A DNA stretch of 64,000 nt from Cyrtodaria siliqua (lineage: Eukaryota > Mollusca > Bivalvia > Adapedonta > Hiatellidae). Shown here one piece after another: positions 1-11,500 of this stretch. How positions within the stretch are numbered: position 1 is the stretch's first letter; each line of letters opens with the position of its first letter. The stretch lies in NCBI GenBank assembly GCA_037043455.1, contig JAWPHD010003256.1, forward strand, positions 124,001 to 188,000, in the 5' to 3' direction. Under the pieces are notes generated by a model. The model had not been told where the DNA came from. It did no database searches and was given only the letters and a program-made list of their open reading frames with translations. A program made the position numbers and the translations under genes.

Positions 1-103
1 AGGCAATAGCCGAGACCCCTATATATCATGACACCGACTATGCAAATTGGACACGTGGCTTCATCGTGAATGAAGAATTTGAAGCAACTCTGCAGTTCTG
101 CAG
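1..103 (+). other. Exon-like segment, copy 1 (cut by window edge)
   Basis: The frame is open from the window edge and ends with ATLQFCR followed by a GT (gttaga), like a splice donor. The same last residues and the same following intron-like sequence recur at 5322-5419, and a decayed copy lies in reverse near 14037-14075. It could be the end of a true exon of a gene to the left, or a segment carried by a dispersed repeat. I do not recognise the peptide. The donor is weak, so functional status is uncertain. Confidence 0.35.
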
Positions 104-177
104 GTTAGAAGGTTCTAGGCCCATTCTACATATTTTATCTTGATGTAAATGGAGGATGAGCCTGGCATGTTCATTAT

Positions 178-1990
178 GGCTCCCCCACACAAAGTGTGGT
201 AGGGGAGCCATATTGATTTTGTGCTTTCTGTCTGTCTGTCTGTAGGTCTGTCTGTCTGTAGGTCTGTGTCACAAACGATGTCCGATCAATAACTAGAGAA
301 TGGTTGGACCTAGAGTCCTCAAACTTGGAAGGATGGTTGGTCATGACAAGTAGATGACCCCTATTGATTTTGGGGTCACTAGGTCAAAGGTCAATGTTGC
401 GGTGACATTGACTATCAAAACGATGTCCGATCAATAACTAGAGAATGGTTGGACCTAGGGTCCTCAAACTTGGAAGGATGGTTGGTCATGACAAGTAGAT
501 GACCCCTATTGATTTTGGGGTCACTAGGTCAAAGGTCAAGGTTGCGGTGACATTGACTATCAAAACGATGTCCGATCAATAACTAGAAAATGGTTGGACC
601 TAGGGTCCTCAAACTTGGAAGGATGGTTGGTCATGACAAGTAGATGACCCCTATTGATTTTGGGGTCACTAGGTCAAAGGTCAAGGTTGCGGTGACATTG
701 ACTATCAAAACGATGTCCGATCAATAACTAGAGAATGGTTGGACCTAGGATCCTCAAACTTGGAAGGATGGTTGGTCATGACAAGTAGATGACCCCTATT
801 GATTTTGGGGTCACTAGGTCAAAGGTCAAGGCCGTAGGTCTGTCTGTGTCACAAACGATGTCCGATCAATAACTAGAGAACGGTTGGACCTACGGTCCTC
901 AAACTTGGAAGGATGGTTGGTCATGACAAGTAGATGACCCCTATTGATTTTGGGGTCACTAGGTCAAAGGTCAAGGCCGTAGGTCTGTCTGTGTCACAAA
1001 CGATGTCCGATCAATAACTAGAGAATTGTTGGACCTACGGTCCTCAAACTTGGAAGGATGGTTGGTCATGACAAGTATATGACCCCTATTGATTTTGGGG
1101 TCACTAGGTCAAAGGTCAAGGTCGCGGTGACCTTGACTATCAAAACGATGTCCGATCAATATCTAGAGAACGGTTGGACCTAGGGTCCTCAAACTTGGAA
1201 CGACGGTTAGTCATGACAAGTAGAGGGGTCACTAGGTCAAAGGTCAAGGTCGTGGTGACCTTGACTATTAATACGATGTCCGATCAATAACTAGAGAACG
1301 TTTGGACCTAGGGTCCTCAAACTTGGAAGGATGGTTGGTCATGACAAGTAGATGACCCTATTGATTTTGGGGTCAAAGGTCAAGGTTGCGGTGAAACGAT
1401 GTCCAATCAATAACTAGAGAATGGTTGGACCTAGGGTCCTCAAACTTGGAAGGATGGTTGGTCATGACCAGTAGATGACCCTATTGATTTTGGGGTCACT
1501 AGGTCAAAGGTCAAGGTTGCGGTGAAACTATGTCCGATCAATAACTAGAGAATGGTTGGACCTAGGGTCCTCAAACTTGGAAGGATGGTTGGTCATGACC
1601 AGAAGATGACATTATTGATTTTTTATTTTTTTTTATTTTATTTTTTTTTTTATTTTTATTTTTATTTTTTTGATTTTTTTTAAATATTTTTTAATTTTAA
1701 TTTTTTGTTTAATTTTTTTTTTATTAATTTTTTTTGATTTTGATTTTTGATTTTTTTTTAAATTTTTTGCATAAGAAGTTTTAGGGTCGGCCCTTTAAAA
1801 AAATAGGGTCGGTCGGGTTACTTGAACCACACATATTTTTTTATGTGGCCTTACTGATACAGATAGTAGATACAGTCACAGGGATATTGAATATCAAAAC
1901 GATCTCAGATCAATAAAGAACAGTTGGACCTAGAGTCGTCAATTATGTCTGTTCGGGCGAGTGGGGGAGCCATACGTTTTTGTCCCATGG
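178..1990 (+). repeat. 145-bp tandem array with DR1-like motifs
   Basis: Units begin with gatgtccgatcaata at about 277, 422, 567, 712, 857, 1002 and 1147 (period 145), then shorter units near 1275, 1396 and 1530. Each unit holds gattttggggtcact followed by AGGTCAAAGGTCA. The array is bracketed by ggggagccat sequences near 200 and 1965, which suggests it is the expanded core of one dispersed element. No coding potential is visible. Confidence 0.93.
1612..1775. repeat. T-rich low-complexity tract
   Basis: Almost pure T with scattered A and G follows the last 145-bp unit directly. It looks like a microsatellite expansion at the 3' end of the array, inside the same element. Confidence 0.9.
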
Positions 1991-2065
1991 ACAATAACAA
2001 TTTCTAGTTCCTGTTAGGCACCATATAACCTTTCATGTGTAGGTGCACCGTAAAACCCATTTCAA
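1984..2065 (+). repeat. Dispersed repeat fragment (caccatataacc family)
   Basis: This fragment matches 5470-5530 and, in reverse, 13910-13960. Shared parts are caccatataac and ggtgcaccgtaaaaccca. It is the same family that follows the exon-like segments at 103 and 5419. Confidence 0.7.
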
Positions 2066-2069
2066 TTCA

Positions 2070-2335
2070 CATTCGCGCAATTTGACGTCATCACGTTGAC
2101 GTGTTGACCTCACGACCGGCAGACTACAGTTTAAAAACATTAATTTACTTACTATGTTTGTTACTTACACCTTAAACAACTATTTTCTTTGAATCGGATT
2201 ATAGTCCTTATTGTTTTAGTGACCATCTATGAAATCTACCGACCCACTATAGAAAAATAGGGGGTCACCACTTGACCGCACTCAACCAATGAGATGCCTA
2301 GAATTTTGTGTGAGGTGCAATAAATTGCATTCTGT
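2070..2335 (+). repeat. Dispersed repeat, second copy at 33925-34185
   Basis: It shares long stretches with 33925-34185: gcaatttgacgtcat, then ttgttttagtgacc, then gaaatctaccgaccc and gaggtgcaataaat. The copies differ by small indels. No open frame is conserved between them. Confidence 0.8.
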
Positions 2336-2439
2336 CTTATACAAACCGTGATTACCTACCTCCCTGTTCGGCTTATATTTAAGGAACAGAAGATTGTGTA
2401 TAGTGATTTATATTTTTTATCACTTTTGGGAGCTTAGGG

Positions 2440-5105
2440 ATTTATTTCGTCGCCTGCGTAGCATGGCAGACACTAAGGGATCACTTTGTTCGTCGTCGTC
2501 GTCCGTCGTCCGTCCCACTTTAACCTGCAACATCGCCTTGGCCATAACTTGAAGAAAAGTATTTGACATTTGTTCATGAAACTTCACACACATCATCTTA
2601 ACCTAAGGAATGCTGTTACACATGTCCAATAACACTGCACCTAACCAGACTCATTAAGTATTTGACCTATGTTCATAAAACTTCACACATGTATTCATTT
2701 TACCACACATAATATTGTTACCCATGACCAATAACGCTGACTTTCGTTTCCCTTTTTCATAAAACTTTAACCTGCAAGCTAACCAAGGTCATAAATGACT
2801 ATAACTTGAAAAGTATTTGACCTATGTTCATGAAACTTCACACACACACACATTCATCTTAACTGAAGGAATGTCGTTACACATGTCCAATAACTCTGAC
2901 TTTCATTTGAGCAGAGTTTTGTCCCTTTTTTAACCTGCAACTTAACCAAGCTCATAACTGGCCACAACTTGAAAAGTGTAACCTATGTTCATGAAACTTC
3001 ACACACATATTCATCTTAGCTGAAGGAATGTCGTTACACATGTCCAATAATGTTGACTTTCATTTCAGCAGAGTTGTGCCCCTTTTTAGCTCTACTGTCC
3101 GTCATAAACGTTTTTTTGTAGCTACTACTCCTCTGAAATTACTGGATGGATTTTCATGAAACTTTACAGAAATGTTGCCCATGAAGTCTAGTTGTTCCTA
3201 GCAAAAGTCATGTTGATGTGAAATCCAGCCAAAGCTAAAAATAGGTTTTTAAAAAACAAGTTTGTAGCGACTACTTCTTGAAAACTATAAGTGATATTGA
3301 TAGGCCGGAAATTCAAGATGGCCGACACGGCTAAAAATAGATTTTTAAAAAACATGTTTGTGGCAACTACTTCTTGAAAATTATAGGTTTTAATTATATG
3401 GGACTTTTTTCTAAAATGATCAGCATGACATGACGTTGGTCCTTGACGAAAATCATTTTGATTCGACATTAAAAATGGCTGCCAGCAGCCATCTTTGTTT
3501 ACATATAGTTATGTAGTAAAAACTTGTAGCAACTACTCCTCTGAAACTACTTGACGGATTTTCATGAAACTTCACTCAAATATTGCTCTTGATATCTAGT
3601 AGATCCTAGCAAAATTTCAGGTCGGACGGAAATTCAAGATGGCCGCCACAGCTAAAAATAGAATTAAAAAAAACAAGATTTTAGCGACTACTTCTGGAAA
3701 CCTGTAAGTGATATTGATATGGGACTTTTTCTAAAATGATCAGCATGGCATGATGTTGGTCCTTGTCGAAAATCTTTTGATTCGACATTTAACATGGCTG
3801 CCAGCAGCCATCTTTGTTTCTTTGTTTACATGTTGTTATGTAGTAAACACTTGTAGCAACTACTCCTCTGAAACTACTTGACAGATTTTCCAGAAACTTC
3901 ACTGAAATATTGCTCTTGATATCTAGTAGATCCTAGCAAAATTTCCGATCGGCCGGAAATTCAAGATGGCCACCACAGCTAAAAATAAGTTTTTAGCGAC
4001 TACTTCTTGAAAACAATAAGCGATATTCATATGGGACACTTTCTGAAATGATCAGCATGACATGATGTTGGTCCATGTCGAAAATCATTTTGGTTCGACA
4101 TTAAATATGGATGCCAGCAGCCATCTTTGTTTACATAGAGTTATATAGTAAAAACTTGTAGCGACTACTCCTCTGAAACTACTTGACACATTTTCATGAA
4201 ACTTCGCAGGATTGTTGCTCTTGGTGTCTAGTTGATCCTAACAAAATTTAAGGTCGGCCAGACATTCAAGACGGCCGCCACGGCTAAAAATAGAATTTTA
4301 AAAGACAAGTTTGTAACGACTACTTGAAAACTGTAAGAGATATTGATATGGGACTTTTTCTAAAATGATCAGCATGACATGATTTTGATCTTTATCGAAA
4401 ATCATTTTAATTCGACAATAAACATGGCTGCCAGTGGCCATCTTTGTTTACATAGAGTTATATATAAAAACTTGTAATGACTACTCTGAAACAACTTGAC
4501 AGATTTTTTCATGAAACTTCACAGGTATGCTTATCTACCTATCAGAACCTCCCAGTAGAGCTTCAAGGTCAGTGACCTCTTGTTTAACCTGCAACCTAAC
4601 CGAGCTCATAACTGGTCATAACTTGAAAAGTGTGACCTATGTTCATGCAACTTCACACACATATTCATCCAAACTGGAGGAATGTCATTACACCTGTCCA
4701 ATAACTCTGACTTTCATTTCAGCAGAGTTATGCACCTTTTTAAACCTGCAACACAACCAAGCTCATAACTGGCCATGACTTGAAAAGTGTGTGACCTATG
4801 TTCATGAAACTTCACACACAAATTCGTCTTTACCGAAGGAATGTTCTTATAAGTGTCCAACCACTAACCTAGCTCATAACTTGGCAAAATATTGGCCTAT
4901 GGTCATGAAACTTTATACAGTTCTTGCGTATCAATTATTTAATGCAGATTTATGCCCCTTTTCATGAACATTAACAAAAACTGCTCCATAATTCATGAAG
5001 GATTGCATCCTGTATCTTCAAACTTTATAGTCATATTGTTACTTGGTGACATAAACACACGACAGGCGACACAAGTGTTCCATGGAACACACTTCTAGTT
5101 TTGTA
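2440..5105 (+). repeat. Nested repeat element with internal tandem arrays
   Basis: The left part (2440-3090) and right part (4560-5100) share units with aacctgcaac, ggccataacttgaaaag and catgaaacttcacacacat. Between them (about 3110-4520) lies a different array of roughly 330-bp units, starting near 3110, 3520, 3850, 4150 and 4465, each with actactcctctgaaac and catgaaacttcac. The short reading frames at 3188-3469 and 4527-4778 fall inside these units and are not genes. Confidence 0.85.
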
Positions 5106-5280
5106 TTGCATCACTGTTAAAAGTCTTTACAGTGATTTATCATGCATTTTATCACGTATATTAACTATAAGATATCGATGTTTGATTTCCATTTGCCCCA
5201 TGTGGTTCCCCTGCAAGAACAGCGCCACTGCTTATCCAAATAATATCCCCCTAAATATTTTTTTTTGTCATGTTCATTAA

Positions 5281-5307
5281 AGATCATCATCATCATCATC
5301 ATCACCC
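5281..5307 (+). repeat. (ATC)n microsatellite
   Basis: About eight ATC triplets lie just upstream of the exon-like segment at 5322. Confidence 0.9.
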
Positions 5308-5321
5308 CTGTATTGTTTCAG

Positions 5322-5419
5322 GAGCTATTGGAGGTGGCAGAAAACAATGATCATGGATCCACCGAAAAGTGGAGTGCTTTAATACAACAGAAGTTTGCAG
5401 CAACACTGCAGTTCTGCAG
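5322..5419 (+). other. Exon-like segment, copy 2
   Basis: An acceptor (tattgtttcag) precedes a 98-nt open segment that starts ELLEVAEN and ends ATLQFCR, followed by a gtgaga donor. Its last residues and the following 130 bases match the segment at 1-103. Either this is a real exon duplicated locally, or an exon picked up by a mobile repeat. The peptide is not recognised, and no adjoining exons were found. Confidence 0.4.
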
Positions 5420-5469
5420 GTGAGAAGGTTTTATCTCGATGTAAATGGAGGGTGGGCCTAGAATATTTA

Positions 5470-5560
5470 TTCCTGTTGGCACCATATAATCTTTTTATGT
5501 TGGTGCACCGTAAAACCCAATTCATTTTATTTCCATTCTTATTCTCTATTTGTCAAAATT
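5470..5560 (+). repeat. Dispersed repeat (caccatataacc family)
   Basis: It follows the exon-like segment at 5322-5419 and matches 1984-2065 and the reverse of 13905-13965. Confidence 0.7.
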
Positions 5561-5820
5561 TATTCTGTATGGTATTACTTTTAAATGAATCTAATGTTAC
5601 TATATTAGGTGCTGTTATATCTTAAAAGTTGTCTGTTATTTAAGAAGTTTATAATTGAAACAACAGCGTACAGTGGACTGTCTTGTAACCCCTATATAAT
5701 GACACTATACTAATCTATTGTGGCTATAATGAGACGATGGCACGATCAGTAGAAGATAAGAGAGTGTGGTCTTATGAGATAAGGTGATGGCTGTTAAAGG
5801 GCCACCATAACGAATAATTC

Positions 5821-6307
5821 TACACTCAAGTGATATGAAAACGCAACACGGGAATTTCCGCTATATATTGTATATACTGCACACTTAATTGCACATAATA
5901 TTCCAAAGAAATCCCAAGATGTTTTTTAAAAAGAAAGTTGCAGTTAACTAGAGAAAGGACACAACTGTGATGCTGTAAATGTTTTAATCACACTACACTT
6001 TGTAACAAGAACTTCATAAATGTTGAAGTAGCTCTTTGAAACATTGAGCTAGTTCAGTACTGTATTTAACGTAAATAGTTTGCAAAATGTTGCATCCTAA
6101 GTTTGCTCACATGATTGAGACAAACGCGTACTCTGTGAATAATGAAACATTGAAGGAATACTATTTGCTGTATTATTTGTTGTTTTAGTATTTTTTCCAA
6201 AAGGAAAGGTCTTACGTAGCCATGTACAATTCGATTGAAAGCAGCATATTGTACATACAATATATAGCGGAAATTCCCGTGTTGCGTTTTCATATCACTT
6301 GAGTGTA
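5821..6307. mobile_element. MITE with 57-bp terminal inverted repeats
   Basis: The left end tacactcaagtgatatgaaa at 5821 is mirrored on the right (6252-6307, ending tttcatatcacttgagtgta). The arms pair over about 57 bp with few mismatches. The 490-bp element has no transposase. Its interior (5990-6118) shares sequence with 31035-31157, which suggests a related element there. Confidence 0.85.
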
Positions 6308-6536
6308 TATCATTCGTCAATACAAGCTATATTTGTCTTGTCAGAAACATTGCAATGAACATGTACTTTAAATCATACAGCTTAGTATGAATCCTGGGTT
6401 GTTAGTGCTGCACTTCCATACAGACTAGCTGTCATAATCTGAAAAGTAGTGTTGTACTGAAATCAACTAAACATATTATAACATCTGGATTTTCAAGTAA
6501 TCGTGTCACCTCTTAAACATATGTTTATCTCATTTT

Positions 6537-7440
6537 TGTCTCGCCTTTTCGAAGAAAAAATGAGACAAAGGTGTTGCTTTTCTGGCGTCAACATTCAAGT
6601 TTTGCTTTTAGGTCATTTTCTCACAAACTGTTTGCACTGGACCTTTCAAACTTTACTTATATAGTTGTATCCTGGGTGGTACATTGCAAATGTGGAAGTG
6701 ACCTTGACCCTCCAAGCAAAGGGTAGATAACTTAATTATGTTTACCTTCAAATTTTGCATTTTAGGTCAATTTCTCAAAAACTGTATCCACTAGACCTTT
6801 CAAACTTTGCTTATAGTTGAATCTTGCATGGTACATTGCATCTTGACGAAGCAAATGTGGATGTGACCTTGACCCTCCAAGCAAGGGACAGATAACTTAA
6901 TATTGTTAACCTTCAACATTGCGTTTAGGTCACTTTCTCAAAAACTTTATGCATTAGACCTTTCAAACTTCATTCTTGGGTAGTACATCACAACGTGCCA
7001 AAAAGCAAATGTGGATGTGACCTTCACCCTCCAAGCAAAGGGCAGATAACTTTAATTGTTACATTTACATCATTTTCTCATGAACTATAATTGTGCACTA
7101 GATGCGTTAAACCTAATTTATAGCTTAATCTTTGGAAAAACAAGACTTCTATTTTGACAAAGTTGTGTCTTGGGTAGTGCATCTTTTTGGACTCATGGAT
7201 TTCATCTATGACCTTGACCTACTTTTTGGAGCTTTTTTTGTTTTTTATTTTTTTATTTTTTTTATGGAATGGATTTTTGTTTTTAAACAAATGTACTTAA
7301 ATGTCATCTCAGCAAACGGTAAACTCCATTGTTTTTAGTTATTAAAACGTTTACAAACTTTCATTTAAGCAACATTTATATTTTACTTTTAAGTCCCACC
7401 CCCGTTAGGCGAGACATATGAATCTGCGGATTTCTTGTTA
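6537..7440 (+). repeat. Tandem repeat element, about 145-bp units
   Basis: The element starts with gtctcgccttttcgaa and ends near ggcgagacatatgaa, so its ends are partly inverted. Inside are about four diverged units with ggtcatttctcaaaaactg, gacctttcaaact and gtgaccttgaccctccaagc. The frame at 7132-7338 is AT-rich noise inside it. Confidence 0.85.
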
Positions 7441-7863
7441 TTCAAAGAACACCATTTCGTCGAAATAGATTCATACACATATCAAAGTTTAAGTTCACAC
7501 TTTAAAAAACAGTTAACAGGTCTTTACCATTTCTAATATATTCAGCAGCTTTGCAAATAATGATTGTCATTTGTCATTACCTTTTTCTGTTTGTTATCCC
7601 CACCCTTGTATTACGGGGGAGTCATCCCATCACATGTTATTATACCTCACTGTAAACACTCCATGTAAAATCCCCATACCCTGCCGGGTTGATATTTCGT
7701 GCTATCACCCTCAACGCATCATAGCGGGTGATAGCGCAAAATATCAGCCAGCTAGCTTTTTGAAAAGTTCAGTTCTAAAAATAGATTTTTTTAACAACAA
7801 TTTTTTCTTCTTCATTATTGAGTATATTAGTATATTAGGAGTATGTGTTCGGTATAATGAAAT

Positions 7864-8009
7864 AAATATCACATCCTCTTGAGGGTGCCAGTGGATATTA
7901 TCAGCCCTCGAAATGACAATGTCGACCGCGTCGATAGCTATTGCCTCGGTCGACATTACATTCTCGGGTTGATAATATCCACTGGCACCCTCAAGAGGAT
8001 GTGATATTT
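7864..8009. mobile_element. Foldback (hairpin) element, 146 bp
   Basis: The left arm aaatatcacatcctcttgag and the right arm ctcaagaggatgtgatattt pair almost perfectly over about 45 bp around a loop containing tcgaccgcgtcgatagc. It is a non-coding MITE of the foldback type. Confidence 0.85.
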
Positions 8010-8508
8010 ACATATTAACAGTTGTATTAATCAACTAACTCTTTATCCATACAGTATAATACCTCCATTTTTGTATCATCTAATACAGAATATGGTTCAC
8101 AGAACCACATCGTTCAATCGAATAAATATGACGGTTACGAAAAAAGATACTATTGAAAAATACGTTGTGCAAGTTATACAGTTTCTAGCGATCTCATCGG
8201 CCATATGTATTCACCTTCTTTAGTGATCGTTCTCGGTGGCGTAGCCCCCATTCTACACATGTTCATAGATGTATTTTTTTTCTAAAAACGCAAAAGTTTT
8301 GATGATTTCATGTGGAAGTTATGAATACACCATAAGAGCTATGATTATCACAGGGGGTTCGTCGTGATGCTTTAGGGCAGATGTATAGAGAAAGTGCCCC
8401 TTTAATAGGGTTTCCATTTATGGAGAAACCGAAGTACGATAAACACGAAGTACGATAAACACACGTTGGCCTTTCTGCTTTTCACTTCTTCCGACAGACA
8501 TCTTAACT

Positions 8509-11500
8509 ATGAACTGCACACTGGGTCTTGTCTGTATCCTTGCTCTTGTGGCGGGTACGCTTGCACAGGTAAACTTTACTTTATTATTGTTATCAACATC
8601 ATACGATCGGAACTCTTCGCCAATTTCCCGAGTGACGGAATCCGACGAGGCAGTTCCGATTGCAACATCATAGTGTTAATATAAATATTGATGTTTTATT
8701 TTCAAATACATTTGTTTGATAAGTTTTCCGACCCATATGTTTTAGCTGTTTGAAAATCATAGCTCTACGGGTTGCTGTACGTACATATGATTGTCACAGA
8801 TATCATTTCTGAGGGACCATGATGATTCTTGTACAGCTAACGTTGTCCATGATATTCTGTGTACAAAATAAAATGTATTCGCTTCAACACATGCCGTCTC
8901 ATGCCGTCTCATTTTGTTTTATAAAGAATATTTCTCATGTCCAATTATTATCTTGCATAATATTTGAAATACCGAAAAAACGTTTTATTAATATACAAGA
9001 TGACTAGAAAATGTGTCGCGTCCACGTTACTTTACCTAGAAGAACAGAACTGTTTTCGAGATCAGTCTTACCGTCATCTCTAAAAGTTTGGAATGAACTT
9101 GATATCAATATTCGCGAAGCACCATCCCTTTCGAGTTTTAAAACTAGGCTTAACAATTACTTTAAACCACCGATAGTACCCCAATACTACATACTGGGTG
9201 ATAAATACCTTTCAGTTCTACATGCGCGTTTGCGAAACAACTGCAGCAATTTAAATGCTGATCTCTTTCTTAATCATTTGAGGGATAATCCTAATTGTAT
9301 ATGTGGTAATGGTTTTGAAGATGTTGAGCATTATTTGTTTAGATGTGTAAATTTCAGAAATGAAAGACGGCAATTATTTTTAGACACTCGTATATTTCAT
9401 CCTTTAAGTACTCACAAACTTTTATACGGCATCGACCAACTAAAAGACGAGGAAAATCATATTCTATTTACTCAAGTGCAAAACTATATTAAAAACACTA
9501 AACGATTCCAAAATCCTTAACTTTGTATCAATATAACGTTTTATTTTGTCTATATCTACTGTCGCTATGTTTCTATCAGCCTGAACGGGGATATTGTGGT
9601 GGTGTTATTTCGATGGAGATTGCGTGGGGGTAGAATGGCACGGCAGAGTTTACATTTTTGGATTATTTTTTTTTATTATTATTTTATTATATAAAATTTT
9701 TTTCTGCGTTTTTCTGTATCAAATTTATATTTAAATATATTGTTACAATTTCAAACCGATAATCATATACACTTTTTCAGCCACAATGGAGAGAACTGTA
9801 ACTAATGTTGTAATAACTTGTAGTTCAATCCATTTGCATATGTTTCTATGAATATTGTGATGTTGAATTGATGTATTGTAACATATCTGCAATAAAATAT
9901 TATTAAACTAAGGGATGCCGTCATATCGTACTTATAGTAATTATTTACCTTGATTTTAAAAAATCACTTTTTTTCAGTTTTACCCTTTATTGAGATTTTG
10001 TTATATTCTGTTTTATAATTTGGGATACTTGTTTTGTTCCTCCTTACTTTCACATGTAACGTATGCTTAAGAATGAATTCCCCTTGATTCTCTGGTTGTG
10101 TTTTTTCAGAACGCTACCCATCATGTACATGTTGAAAAGGACAGTTTCTCATTCACATACGACGGCATTACGGTAAGACCCATATTTGAAATTATTTCTT
10201 CATTGGTCTTATATACTACTTTTAAACATAGTCAATTGGAAATTCGTCGTACATCGTAGTTATAAGTGATAACTATACCGTCTGTTTGAACATGCATTCA
10301 TATTCCCTTTCTTCCGGTTCTTTGAAAGAACGATACAAATATCGGACAGGGAAAGCAGCATTCAAGGACGACAGACAACCACAAAATACAAAAACAAACA
10401 CGCAAAGGTAATAAAAAATGCAAACAACATCACAAATACAAACGTGTTGACAATAGGGCTACCGCCTTGGAACGGTCAGTTTCAACAAAGGCCACTGGGG
10501 GTAACTGAGTGTTGAATTGAACCTTAGAGTGCGTACAGGTTTGTATGTTTGCCAGCTGAACATTTAAGCATATTGAAAATAAAGCATGTTAAACATATTT
10601 GAACATAATTCCATGTTCGACCCTTGTGACCATACAGTCAAGGTTGCTGATCCCGTTGAAAATAAAACGAAAAAATAATGACCCTTTTGAACATAAAGCT
10701 ACCTAGGTTATCACTTTAAGCATAATATTGTATGAATGTACACATGCTGGCCCTTAAAAGTCCATTTTGCCTTTATTGTTATAAGCGTATCCAGATGTCC
10801 TTCTACGCTGGAGTTCCCTTGAACTTTGAAATTCCATGAACATAATCGGGTGTGCTACACTCCTAATAGACCTAGTGGTTGATTGCAATGAAGCTCAAAC
10901 ATAATTTCAATACCATTACCAACTGTTCAAATATAGATATAAAAATCGAACAGGAAAAGCAGCATTCAAGGACGACAGTCAACCACAAACACACACAGAA
11001 ACAAAGAACGAATTTAAAGATAACTAAAAGGCCAAATAAGACATCACAAACACAAAAGGGTTGACAATAGGTCTACAACCTTAGAACGGTCAGTGGCAAA
11101 AAAGGCCGCTGGGTGTTTAAACCAGGTTCTAAGGTGCACCAAACCTCACACTTACCCTACTGTCAACCCAATCAAACGGGACAGTGTAAATAAAGAAATC
11201 CCCGTCATGAACTATTCTCTAACCAACAAGGCAGCATTAATAGGCAATATAAGTAAAACACAAAGATGCTCATGTATATATAAATCCCAAAAACATTAGC
11301 CTAGAAAGCCACAAAAGGGTACTCATTGACTTGGCAGAAGCCAGAGCAACAAGAAAATAAACCATTGAGGTCACGCCCTTTAGGTCACGCTTACAAGCCC
11401 CAGTTTGGATACTGTATTGTGTTGTGCTGTTTTTGTTTTAAACAATACAAGGCCCTACAAAGACAAAGTAGGAGAACAAATAAATGAAACCAAACTGAAA

